Made by a program: the position numbers and the translations under genes. Positions 1-5,491 of a stretch of 5,547 bases of DNA are shown piece after piece. The notes beneath the pieces were generated by a model. That model was given only the letters and a program-made list of their open reading frames with translations, searched no databases and was not told the origin of the DNA. Every line of letters begins with the position of its first letter. The first letter of the stretch is position 1. Source of the DNA: Spirochaetaceae bacterium (lineage in GTDB: Bacteria; Spirochaetota; Spirochaetia; DSM-27196; SLAA01); assembly GCA_003564775.1 (NCBI GenBank), contig PXEI01000190.1, forward strand, positions 1 through 5,547. Direction: 5' to 3'.

Positions 1-84
1 CAGAAAAATGCCCTTTTGAACCGGACGCCATCCGGCCCAGGCTTTCTTGAGTTGCTCACGAAATTTTTTGAGCCATTCGTTCAT
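1..84 (-). CDS. fliF: Flagellar MS-ring protein FliF, N-terminal 28 residues (runs off the window)
   Basis: FliF forms the MS ring in the inner membrane, the base on which the flagellar rod, switch and export gate assemble. Only the first 28 codons are inside the window; the frame is open to base 1. The peptide starts MNEWLKKF and ends GWRPVQKGIFL. It is a basic, Trp-containing cytoplasmic lead followed by the start of a hydrophobic stretch, as expected just before the first FliF membrane helix. The ATG at 84 is chosen because a purine-rich GGGAGG (89-94) lies 4 bases upstream. It follows fliE after 64 bases, which is the standard flgB-flgC-fliE-fliF order. The identification rests on this order plus the resemblance of the short N-terminus to spirochaete FliF; the ring-building domains are outside the window. 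Confidence 0.85.
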   Translation of the reverse strand, partial: MNEWLKKFREQLKKAWAGWRPVQKGIFL

Positions 85-95
85 GTCCCCTCCCT
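85..95 (-). promoter_or_regulatory. Ribosome binding site of fliF
   Basis: On the minus strand AAGGGAGGGGAC precedes the ATG at 84. The GGGAGG core at 94-89 is 4 bases from the start codon, close but workable. It fixes the fliF start, because fliF is cut by the window edge and cannot be judged by length. Confidence 0.6.
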
Positions 96-107
96 TACAG
101 AACGAAG

Positions 108-137
108 CCGACTGTACCCCCGTTGGGAGTTAGCCGG
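108..137 (-). promoter_or_regulatory. Two-tier stem-loop between fliE and fliF
   Basis: In the fliE-fliF gap the minus-strand RNA can fold into a 30-base hairpin. The outer arms are CCGGCU (137-132) and AGUCGG (113-108), 6 pairs including one G-U. The inner arms are ACUCCC (130-125) and GGGGGU (121-116), 6 pairs including one G-U. A small internal bulge separates the two tiers, and the tip is the triloop AAC. The following bases (CUUCGUUCUGU) are U-rich but not a clean U run. It could therefore be a weak attenuator, or an mRNA processing or stability element that sets fliF apart from fliE. The structure is read by eye; no folding energy was calculated. Confidence 0.4.
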
Positions 138-148
138 ACGGAAACGTC

Positions 149-475
149 TTATCGTACATTTGTTATGTCACGATACGCCTGCACCACTCGGTCCACCACG
201 TTCTTGGTGATATTGAGCGCCATTTCGGCCTTGGCTGCGGCAATCGTAACGTCGTGTGGATTCACGCTATCCGGATCCACAACGGCACGCACCGAAAGAT
301 CAGCGTGCTGATGCTCAAGCGCGTTTACCTGATTGAGTCCTTGCATTACCATTTCACCAAAGCTCCCCGCTGCTTCAGTTGTTGGTACTTCAAATCTTCC
401 CGGAACATGGTTTTGGTTTGTCCTAGCAAGCTGAAACAGATCACCTCGCACCTGACTTGGATCTAGGTTAATCAT
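149..475 (-). CDS. fliE: Flagellar hook-basal body protein FliE
   Basis: FliE (108 residues, the usual size) is the small adaptor that links the FliF MS ring to the proximal rod and is one of the first rod-type substrates exported. The diagnostic C-terminal block is present: DPDSVNPHDVTIAAAKAEM at about 67-85, followed by a helix through DRVVQAYRDITNVR at 95-108. The N-terminal third is variable, as in the family. The start chosen is the ATG at 475, 6 bases after an AGGGAGG (482-488) that is itself the last codons of flgC. Another ATG at 479, overlapping the flgC TAA, meets a stop after three codons and is not used. flgC lies 3 bases upstream and fliF follows, so rod and ring parts are co-expressed. 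Confidence 0.95.
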   Translation of the reverse strand: MINLDPSQVRGDLFQLARTNQNHVPGRFEVPTTEAAGSFGEMVMQGLNQVNALEHQHADLSVRAVVDPDSVNPHDVTIAAAKAEMALNITKNVVDRVVQAYRDITNVR

Positions 476-488
476 TCATTACCTCCCT
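476..488 (-). promoter_or_regulatory. Ribosome binding site of fliE, embedded in the flgC end
   Basis: AGGGAGG (488-482 on the minus strand) encodes the last sense codons of flgC and doubles as the fliE Shine-Dalgarno, 6 bases from the ATG at 475. Termination of flgC at TAA (481-479) places ribosomes on the fliE start, so translation is probably coupled. The site decides between the usable ATG at 475 and the dead ATG at 479. Confidence 0.65.
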
Positions 489-937
489 ATATCCAGTGCT
501 CGCTGGAACATAGACTTAGCCCCGTTAATAACCGCAATATTCGCCTCATAGCTTCGTGATGCCGATATCAAGTCGACCATCTCACTTACTACGTTTACGT
601 TCGGCATCTCGACATAGCCCTCGTTCGGCCCACTCTTGATTGAGTCAGGATGAGTAGGATCCCAGACCAGCTTAGGTTGGGCATCCATGTCTTTCTCTAT
701 CCCTACCACCCGAACACCCTTACCCACACCGTGATCCAGTTGTTTAGGTACAAACGGGGACTTCCAGTAAGGCCCGTCCACACGTGGCCGTACAACAACC
801 CGGCTGCGCTGGAAAGCACCTCCCTCGGTTGTCCGCGTAGTGTTGACGTTCGCAATGTTGTCGGCAATTACGTCCTGGCGGAGCCGTTGCACCGTCAACC
901 CGCCTGCCGCTATGTTTATGCTACCAAACATTCCCAT
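479..937 (-). CDS. flgC: Flagellar proximal rod protein FlgC
   Basis: FlgC is a proximal rod subunit of the flagellar basal body, exported by the flagellar type III system and assembled in the periplasm next to FlgB and FlgF. At 152 residues it has normal length. The N-terminal rod signature is seen as ADNIANVNTTRT (25-36), and the C-terminal helix signature as NVNVVSEMVDLISASRSYEAN (113-133) followed by KSMFQRALDIGR at the very end. Between them lies the variable middle with GYVEMPNV at 107-114. Two Met codons occur at positions 1 and 3. The first is preferred because GAGGAG (945-950) lies 7 bases upstream, overlapping the flgB stop. The gene sits 11 bases after flgB and 3 bases before fliE, so it is part of one transcript. 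Confidence 0.96.
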   Translation of the reverse strand: MGMFGSINIAAGGLTVQRLRQDVIADNIANVNTTRTTEGGAFQRSRVVVRPRVDGPYWKSPFVPKQLDHGVGKGVRVVGIEKDMDAQPKLVWDPTHPDSIKSGPNEGYVEMPNVNVVSEMVDLISASRSYEANIAVINGAKSMFQRALDIGR

Positions 938-950
938 CAGTTAACTCCTC
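938..950 (-). promoter_or_regulatory. Ribosome binding site of flgC overlapping the flgB stop
   Basis: GAGGAG (950-945, minus strand) starts inside the flgB TGA (951-949) and lies 7 bases before the flgC ATG at 937. It selects the first of two closely spaced ATGs and suggests translational coupling of the two rod genes. Confidence 0.65.
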
Positions 951-1371
951 AACGTCGCAGGACAAGATTCACTCGTGCAAACTCACTGCGAACCGAGTTC
1001 GTCATCATGGTGTACATCATCTGGTTAGTGAGCAGGTTCATACTCTCCTCCTCGATGTCCACGTTATTTCCATTGTTTTTTGAGACCGAAAGATAGTCCA
1101 AGAACCGTTGCGGTCTTACGTCACGGTAGTCGACCGGCCGACTAAAAGGAATATGCCGTTCATTCGTCAGCCGTTCCTGAAATTTAGGCCGTTGTCCTTC
1201 CGAGTCAAGGGCATCCCGCAACTGCGTTTCAAAATTCACCACCGTCCGTTTGAAGTTCGGTGTATCCGAGTTCGCAATGTTGTTGGAGATCACGTTATTC
1301 CGCAAGCTGCTTACATCCATACTTCGATGGAGTATGTCCAGCGTCTTGCCGAAGCTGTTATTCAGAAACAT
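949..1371 (-). CDS. flgB: Flagellar proximal rod protein FlgB
   Basis: FlgB is the rod subunit closest to the MS ring, partnering with FliE, FlgC and FlgF. The protein has 140 residues, typical for the family. The N-terminal helix and rod motif NNVISNNIANSDTPNFKR spans 25-42. The block VSKNNGNNVDIEEESMNLL (96-114) is the well-conserved C-terminal FlgB region, and the last helix (to 140) completes the coiled-coil rod fold. The spirochaete-like wording of this block is one reason I favour that phylum. The ATG at 1371 follows AGGAAGG (1377-1383) by 5 bases. It is the first flagellar gene of the array, separated from hslU by a 78-base gap. That gap is the longest in the window and the likeliest place for a flagellar promoter. 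Confidence 0.96.
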   Translation of the reverse strand: MFLNNSFGKTLDILHRSMDVSSLRNNVISNNIANSDTPNFKRTVVNFETQLRDALDSEGQRPKFQERLTNERHIPFSRPVDYRDVRPQRFLDYLSVSKNNGNNVDIEEESMNLLTNQMMYTMMTNSVRSEFARVNLVLRR

Positions 1372-1383
1372 TCCGTCCTTCCT
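1372..1383 (-). promoter_or_regulatory. Ribosome binding site of flgB
   Basis: AGGAAGG at 1383-1377 on the minus strand, 5 bases before the flgB ATG. It is a strong site consistent with independent initiation, since flgB does not overlap hslU. Confidence 0.55.
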
Positions 1384-1403
1384 TTGCCGTACCTGTCTTC
1401 TAT

Positions 1404-1435
1404 CCTCATATTCGGTCGCTTGAGCCCCTCATATT
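1404..1435 (-). repeat. 9-base direct repeat in the hslU-flgB gap (possible operator)
   Basis: The nonamer AATATGAGG occurs twice on the minus strand, at 1435-1427 and 1412-1404, with starts 23 bases apart, roughly two helical turns. Both copies lie in the short gap upstream of flgB, where regulation of the flagellar half would be placed. The spacing fits binding of a dimeric regulator or tandem contacts on one DNA face, but no known operator consensus was recognised. Two 9-base copies in 78 bases could also be chance. Confidence 0.3.
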
Positions 1436-1449
1436 AGGCTTTTTGAGTC

Positions 1450-2910
1450 TTACAAGATGTAGCGCGAGAGATCCTGATCCTGCACCACCTCGCCTAGTCG
1501 TTCCTCCACGTACTCCGCGGTTATCGGTATCGTCTGTCCACTGAGGTCGGGAGCATTAAATGAAATATCCTCAAGGAGAAGTTCCAGTATGGTATGCAAA
1601 CGTCGAGCCCCTATGTTTTCGGTCTTGGAGTTCACCGAGGCCGCAATTTCGGCCAGCCGCCTTAATGCGTCCTCGTGCCAGTGTAAGGTGACCCCCTCGG
1701 TCGCCAGCAACTCGGTGTACTGCCGGATGAGCGCGTTCTTTGGCTGGGTGAGTATTTGCAGAAAGTCGTCGGCTTCCAGGGCCTCGAGTTCAACTCGCAG
1801 CGGGAACCGTCCTTGCAACTCAGGAATAAGATCGCTCGGTTTCGATGTATGAAAGGCTCCAGCCGCAATGAAGAGGATATGAGAGGTGTCGACCATACCG
1901 TGTTTGGTTGTGACGGTTGAGCCCTCCACAATCGGGAGAATGTCACGCTGCACGCCCTCTCGGCTCACGTCCCCACCGGTGCGGCCCTCCTTGGAAGCAA
2001 TTTTGTCGATCTCGTCGATAAAGATGATTCCCATTTGCTCGGCACGCCGCCGGGCAAGTTCCGAGAGCTGGTCCGCGTCGACAAGTTTCTCCATCTCTTC
2101 CTGCAGAATGATCTCACGCGCACGTGCGACAGTAGTGCGTTTCTTTTTCTTCTTTCCGCCAAACAGTCCGGAAAGGTTACCCAGGTTGAGGTCCATTTCC
2201 TCAAAACCGGTACCTGAGAAGATCTCAATTGCGGGCGATGCGTTTTTGGTTACCTGTATCTCTACTTCTTTATCGTCAAGTTTACCGGCACGTAGTTTCT
2301 CCCGAAACTTCTCGCGCGTGCGCGACTCACGTTCCTCTGTCAACCTTTCATCACTTTCGGTCTCGCTCGCAGCCCCATGCGGCGCCAGCAGCGGCAGCTC
2401 TTGCTCGCCGGGTTCCCCCGCGGCGCCTGGTGCCGCTTGTTTTTCGGCAACGCCCTGCTTGTCAGTTGGCCGTGACTTCCCGACTCCTGGTAGTAGAAGA
2501 TCAAGCAAGACATCCTCGGTGCGGCGTTCGGCCTCTTCCTTCACCTCTTCCTGCATCTCGGTCTTGACCATGGAAACGGCCACAGAAACCAGGTCACGCA
2601 CCATGGACTCCACATCACGACCTACATATCCCACCTCGGTATACTTGGTTGCTTCAACCTTGGTGAAGGGAGCTCCAGTGAGTTTAGACAAACGGCGAGC
2701 GATCTCAGTCTTCCCTACTCCGGTTGGTCCGATCATAATAATGTTCTTCGGGGCTACCTCGTCGCGGAGATCTTCCGAGAGCTTCTGCCGCCGAGTCCTG
2801 TTGCGCAACGCAATCGCCACGGCTTTTTTTGCCTTGAGCTGCCCGACGATGTGCCGGTCAAGTTCCTTGACGATCTCTTTGGGCGTTAGATCCTGCAGAT
2901 CTCGTTTCAT
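1450..2910 (-). CDS. hslU: ATP-dependent protease ATPase subunit HslU (ClpY)
   Basis: HslU is the AAA+ hexamer that unfolds substrates and threads them into the HslV peptidase in the cytoplasm. Visible parts in order: Walker A GPTGVGKT (61-68, Lys67), pore loop GYVG (94-97), I-domain (about 110-240), Walker B FIDEID (297-302), sensor 1 around FIAAGAFH (347-354), arginine finger in GRFP (Arg368) and sensor 2 GARRLHT (435-440). The C-terminus DLSRYIL (480-486) matches the tail that docks into HslV. The protein is 486 residues, about 43 longer than the E. coli form. Most of the excess is an Ala/Gly/Pro/Glu-rich stretch at about 142-196 within the I-domain. The start at 2910 overlaps the hslV stop (ATGA) and has a GGAGG 7 bases upstream. 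Confidence 0.98.
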   Translation of the reverse strand: MKRDLQDLTPKEIVKELDRHIVGQLKAKKAVAIALRNRTRRQKLSEDLRDEVAPKNIIMIGPTGVGKTEIARRLSKLTGAPFTKVEATKYTEVGYVGRDVESMVRDLVSVAVSMVKTEMQEEVKEEAERRTEDVLLDLLLPGVGKSRPTDKQGVAEKQAAPGAAGEPGEQELPLLAPHGAASETESDERLTEERESRTREKFREKLRAGKLDDKEVEIQVTKNASPAIEIFSGTGFEEMDLNLGNLSGLFGGKKKKKRTTVARAREIILQEEMEKLVDADQLSELARRRAEQMGIIFIDEIDKIASKEGRTGGDVSREGVQRDILPIVEGSTVTTKHGMVDTSHILFIAAGAFHTSKPSDLIPELQGRFPLRVELEALEADDFLQILTQPKNALIRQYTELLATEGVTLHWHEDALRRLAEIAASVNSKTENIGARRLHTILELLLEDISFNAPDLSGQTIPITAEYVEERLGEVVQDQDLSRYIL

Positions 2911-3458
2911 AGGAGTTCCTCCACCGTCGTGTTTGCGTTTGTATAAATGCAGATCTCTCCGGCAATACCCAGAGAACGCTCGGCAATCTCGCGCGCGTTG
3001 AGCGTAGAACTGTCCATGTACGCTCGCGCCGCCGCGTAGGCGTAACTACCGCCCGACCCAATTGCAATTACCCCATCGTCCGGTTCAATGACATCACCGG
3101 TACCCGAGATAAGGAGAATCTTGCTGCGGTCGGCAACCAGCACCAAAGCCTCCAGCCTTCTGAGTACCCGATCCGTGCGCCACTCCTTTGCAAGCTCAAC
3201 GGCGGCGCGCGTGAGATCTCCCCCGTACTCCTTGACCTTGGCCTCAAAACGCTCAAAGAGCGTGAAGGCATCGGCAGTTGCACCGGCAAATCCAACAAGG
3301 ATGTTGTCGTCGTAGATCGTCCTTAACTTACGTGCACCGGACTTGACCACAGTGTTGCCCATGGTCACCTGCCCATCTGCAGCCATAGCGGTATGATTAT
3401 CTTTGCGTACAGCAACAACTGTCGTGCTGCGAATTTTTCCGTGGTTCGACTGACTCAT
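2907..3458 (-). CDS. hslV: ATP-dependent protease peptidase subunit HslV (ClpQ)
   Basis: HslV is the threonine peptidase of the HslVU complex, a double hexameric ring related to the proteasome beta subunit. The protein has 183 residues. The nucleophile is expected at Thr12 in RSTTVVAVR, exposed after removal of an 11-residue leader, longer than the single Met removed in E. coli. Supporting catalytic residues are in place: Asp28 in AADGQ, Lys44 in ARKLR and Ser135 in GSGG, with mature spacing Thr1, Asp17 and Lys33 as in the family. Conserved blocks FAGATADAFTLFERFE (57-72) and AVELAKEWRTDR (86-97) confirm it. The start ATG (3458) overlaps the xerC stop by 4 bases (ATGA), with AAGGA 10 bases upstream. 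The TGA overlaps the hslU start in the same manner. Confidence 0.98.
   Translation of the reverse strand: MSQSNHGKIRSTTVVAVRKDNHTAMAADGQVTMGNTVVKSGARKLRTIYDDNILVGFAGATADAFTLFERFEAKVKEYGGDLTRAAVELAKEWRTDRVLRRLEALVLVADRSKILLISGTGDVIEPDDGVIAIGSGGSYAYAAARAYMDSSTLNAREIAERSLGIAGEICIYTNANTTVEELL
2911..2922 (-). promoter_or_regulatory. Ribosome binding site of hslU inside the hslV end
   Basis: GGAGG at 2922-2918 on the minus strand lies within the last codons of hslV, 7 bases before the hslU ATG. Its GGAG can pair with CTCC at 2915-2912 across a GAA triloop. Ribosomes finishing hslV would open this small hairpin, which favours coupled, balanced synthesis of the two subunits. The pairing is short (4 bp), so the coupling role is inference. 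Confidence 0.55.
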
Positions 3459-4414
3459 GACTTAACCATCCTTGTAACAACTGCCTCATCTAGATCGAGT
3501 TCCTTTGTTGTACGCCGTGACCCATGTGGATGTGCCTGGGTATAGATTTTCTTGAGCGCACCAAGCCCGACATGGGTATAAACCTGGGTTGAAGAAGGTG
3601 TGGAATGGCCCAACAGCTCCTGCACTACCCGGATATCCGCGCCCGCGTCCAGCACATGGGTAGCAAAACTATGTCGAAAGGTGTGCGGCCCGGCATCCTT
3701 GAGAATTCCGGTCTCCAGAATGCGCTTCTGCAGGATTCCGGCAGCACCACGCACCGTAAGGCGTTCACCGTTCTGATTAAGAATCAGGGCTGGCACTCCA
3801 GTCTTGCCACGACGCCGTAACAGAGCGCTGCGCAACGGCAGATACTCGCCAATAGTTTTGGCTGCCTGCGGCCCAAAGAATACCAGGCGATCCTTGCGGC
3901 CCTTTCCATGTACAACTACCTGACGTTTCTTGAAGTCGATGTTGGAGATATCTATCCCTAAACACTCGCTAATGCGGCAGCCGGTGGCATACAACACCTC
4001 CAACAAGACACGGTCGCGTAGTGAGGCAAAGTCCCCCCCCGGTATGTCAAGGAGACGCTCAATTTCCTGTCCAAAAAAGAACTCTGGCAACCGGCGCTCG
4101 CCCTTGAGGCTGCGCACCGCATCAAAAGGTGAGTTTTCGGCACGTCCGTGTCGAATCTCAAAACGATAGTACCCCTTCAATGCCGAGAGGCGACGATTAA
4201 TTGAAGAGACCGCCGCTCCGGACCGCGAAAGCCCGGCAACATAACGCCGTGCGGAAACCAGGTCCACCTGGGAGACAGATATCCCCTCGGACTCCAGCCA
4301 GTCGGTAAACGCTACCAGGTCACGTTCGTAGGCCCTGATAGTTGCAGTGCTAAGATTGCGTACGCTTCCAAGATACCGCGTATACCGTTCAACTGAGTCG
4401 CGCAGTTCACTCAT
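3455..4414 (-). CDS. xerC: Tyrosine recombinase XerC (CodV-like)
   Basis: This site-specific recombinase cuts and rejoins DNA at dif-type sites to resolve chromosome dimers, normally together with a XerD partner encoded elsewhere. The protein has 319 residues. The N-terminal core-binding SAM-like domain spans about 1-90 and the catalytic domain about 105-295. All six catalytic residues are visible: Arg147 in ATGCRISE, Lys171 in HGKGRKDR, His244 and Arg247 in HTFRHSF, His270 in LLGH, and the nucleophile Tyr279 in QVYTH. After the usual HPH ending there is an extra tail of about 20 residues. The start at 4414 overlaps the dprA end by 8 bases; its Shine-Dalgarno is only a G-rich GGGGGTG, so it probably depends on coupling. 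Position before hslVU matches Bacillus codV. An integrase of a mobile element is unlikely given this housekeeping context. Confidence 0.95.
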   Translation of the reverse strand: MSELRDSVERYTRYLGSVRNLSTATIRAYERDLVAFTDWLESEGISVSQVDLVSARRYVAGLSRSGAAVSSINRRLSALKGYYRFEIRHGRAENSPFDAVRSLKGERRLPEFFFGQEIERLLDIPGGDFASLRDRVLLEVLYATGCRISECLGIDISNIDFKKRQVVVHGKGRKDRLVFFGPQAAKTIGEYLPLRSALLRRRGKTGVPALILNQNGERLTVRGAAGILQKRILETGILKDAGPHTFRHSFATHVLDAGADIRVVQELLGHSTPSSTQVYTHVGLGALKKIYTQAHPHGSRRTTKELDLDEAVVTRMVKS

Positions 4415-5396
4415 CCATCACCCCCAGACCCAACTCCTGCGAAAGCTCCAAGGCTAACTGCCGACCGGCACGGGCCGGACTAAAACCAGCCAGCGCCGCA
4501 GCCTCGGCATGCGACCTGCCCACTCCAACAAACTGACCATTGAACATACCCAGGTGGTTGTCTGTGCCTGCTCCCACGTGCTCAGCCTCGTGGTTTAGGC
4601 CCTCATACACAACGCTCCAATCCGCTAATACATCGGCCGCGCAGTTTACGGTTGCAGCGCCGTCGTCAACCAGTTTGCGAATGCCCTCACCCTGTTGGGT
4701 TCTCAACCCAACCTCATGAACCACCACCTCGCGGCCTTGGTCCAACGCAAAGTCGGCGGTTATCAGTGCACCACTGTCTCCGGGAGCTTCAACCACAACC
4801 ACGGAGCGGACAAGTCCGGATATAATGCGATTACGTTCCGGAAAGTGGTAACGCAACGGCGGTGTGCCCGGCGGGTACTCGCTGATAAGTGCGCCACCAC
4901 GGTCAAGAATAATACCGGCCAAGCGACGGTTAGAGACCGGGTACACCTTGTCTATACCCGCGCCGCCCACGGCGTAGGTCGCGGCACCGCCAGCAATGCA
5001 CCCGTCGTGGGCGGCAGCGTCAATCCCGCGCGCGAGCCCGCTCACGACCGCCACACCCGCGGCTCCGAAATCGCGCCCCAGCTCGTACGCGGCCTCGTAA
5101 CCGCTCCGGCTTGGCTCGCGCGTACCCACAATCCCAACCAGCGGACGGTCTTGCAAGGGTAGTTCACCCCGATAAAACAGAAGATAGGGAGCATCGGTAA
5201 TTGTGCGGAGTTGCGGCGGGTAGTCCTCATCTTCATAACACGACACAGAAATGCCTTGGCGAGCACAGTACTCGGCATCCGCTACGGCATCCGCCAACAA
5301 GGCCTGTGGTTCCCATGTTCGCAGCTCCGGCAGACGCCCAATGATATAAGCCAGGTCTGTTAAGGACAGAGAGGAGAAAAGGCTTCCGCTTCGCAC
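4407..5396 (-). CDS. dprA: DNA processing protein DprA/Smf (main frame; N-terminus displaced by an apparent frameshift)
   Basis: DprA binds incoming single-stranded DNA during transformation and loads RecA; many non-competent bacteria also keep it. In this frame (329 residues from a GTG at 5396) the Rossmann-like core is complete: GTRE (91-94), SGLARGID (119-126), HFPERNRIISGL (184-195) and EAPGDSGALITADFALDQGRE (203-223). The usual AVPG after the last block is replaced by VHEVG. The degenerate C-terminal region (about 293-329) looks like a reduced winged helix. The GTG at 5396 has no Shine-Dalgarno and would delete most of the N-terminal helical domain. The missing part is encoded in another frame at 5360-5491. 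The true gene probably starts at 5491 (about 361 residues) with a one-base defect or error near 5364-5382. It overlaps xerC by 8 bases. Confidence 0.92.
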   Translation of the reverse strand: MRSGSLFSSLSLTDLAYIIGRLPELRTWEPQALLADAVADAEYCARQGISVSCYEDEDYPPQLRTITDAPYLLFYRGELPLQDRPLVGIVGTREPSRSGYEAAYELGRDFGAAGVAVVSGLARGIDAAAHDGCIAGGAATYAVGGAGIDKVYPVSNRRLAGIILDRGGALISEYPPGTPPLRYHFPERNRIISGLVRSVVVVEAPGDSGALITADFALDQGREVVVHEVGLRTQQGEGIRKLVDDGAATVNCAADVLADWSVVYEGLNHEAEHVGAGTDNHLGMFNGQFVGVGRSHAEAAALAGFSPARAGRQLALELSQELGLGVMDE

Positions 5397-5491
5397 CGTT
5401 CGGCAAGTGTCCGTCGTTCGCGAGTGCGCAGGAAACGCATTCGCGCAATGGCAAATCGCACAACCTCAGATGCTCGATCTCCAGTAATCAC
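5360..5491 (-). CDS. dprA: Likely true N-terminus of dprA, in the neighbouring frame, ending at a premature stop
   Basis: A GTG at 5491 opens 43 codons that end at TAA (5362-5360). It has an AGGGAG (5504-5499) 7 bases upstream, much better than the GTG at 5396. The peptide contains VVRFAIARMRFLRTRERRT (10-28) and LAERCEAEAF (29-38). This resembles the helical DprA N-terminus of spirochaetes, where a Phe-Leu plus Arg/Lys-Glu-Lys/Arg segment precedes the region that leads to IIGR. In the main frame SLTDLAYIIGR follows directly, so joining the two frames after about Ala37-Phe38 gives a continuous DprA. The switch is -1, equal to one missing base, in a run of pyrimidines that includes TTTT (5380-5377). 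Alternatives are a real disruption with internal restart, a sequencing error, or a small unrelated overlapping gene; the last is least likely. Confidence 0.6.
   Translation of the reverse strand: MITGDRASEVVRFAIARMRFLRTRERRTLAERCEAEAFSPLCP

Noticed and set aside
21..35. Inverted repeat CCGGA-N5-TCCGG
   Set aside because: A five-base palindrome inside fliF codons for Ala-Gly-Trp-Arg-Pro; short enough to be chance and explained by coding sequence.
650..1096. Plus-strand open frame opposite flgC and flgB
   Set aside because: No ribosome binding site or family resemblance; the opposite strand holds clear rod proteins.
1409..1436. Possible flagellar sigma-28-like promoter (TAATATGA, 12 bases, ACCGAATA) before flgB on the minus strand
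   Set aside because: Only TAA and CCGA fit the consensus and the spacing is one base off; a sigma-70 reading (TTGTAA with TAATAT) has a 13-base spacer, also too short. Too weak to annotate.
1424..1443. Possible terminator after hslU (AGCC...GGCT arms)
   Set aside because: Only four base pairs, with a loop of about ten and no following U run; hslU and flgB could be read through.
1886..3001. Long open frame on the plus strand (371 codons) opposite hslU and hslV
   Set aside because: It is Ser/Arg/Pro-rich with no recognisable domain and lies wholly antisense to two intact, motif-rich genes; it is a codon-bias shadow.
3455..4414. Recombinase as a sign of an integrated mobile element
   Set aside because: No attachment-site repeats, cargo or composition change; the gene overlaps housekeeping neighbours in the conserved codV position.
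4695..5162. Plus-strand open frame opposite dprA
   Set aside because: Its composition mirrors the conserved DprA core codons on the other strand; no independent support.
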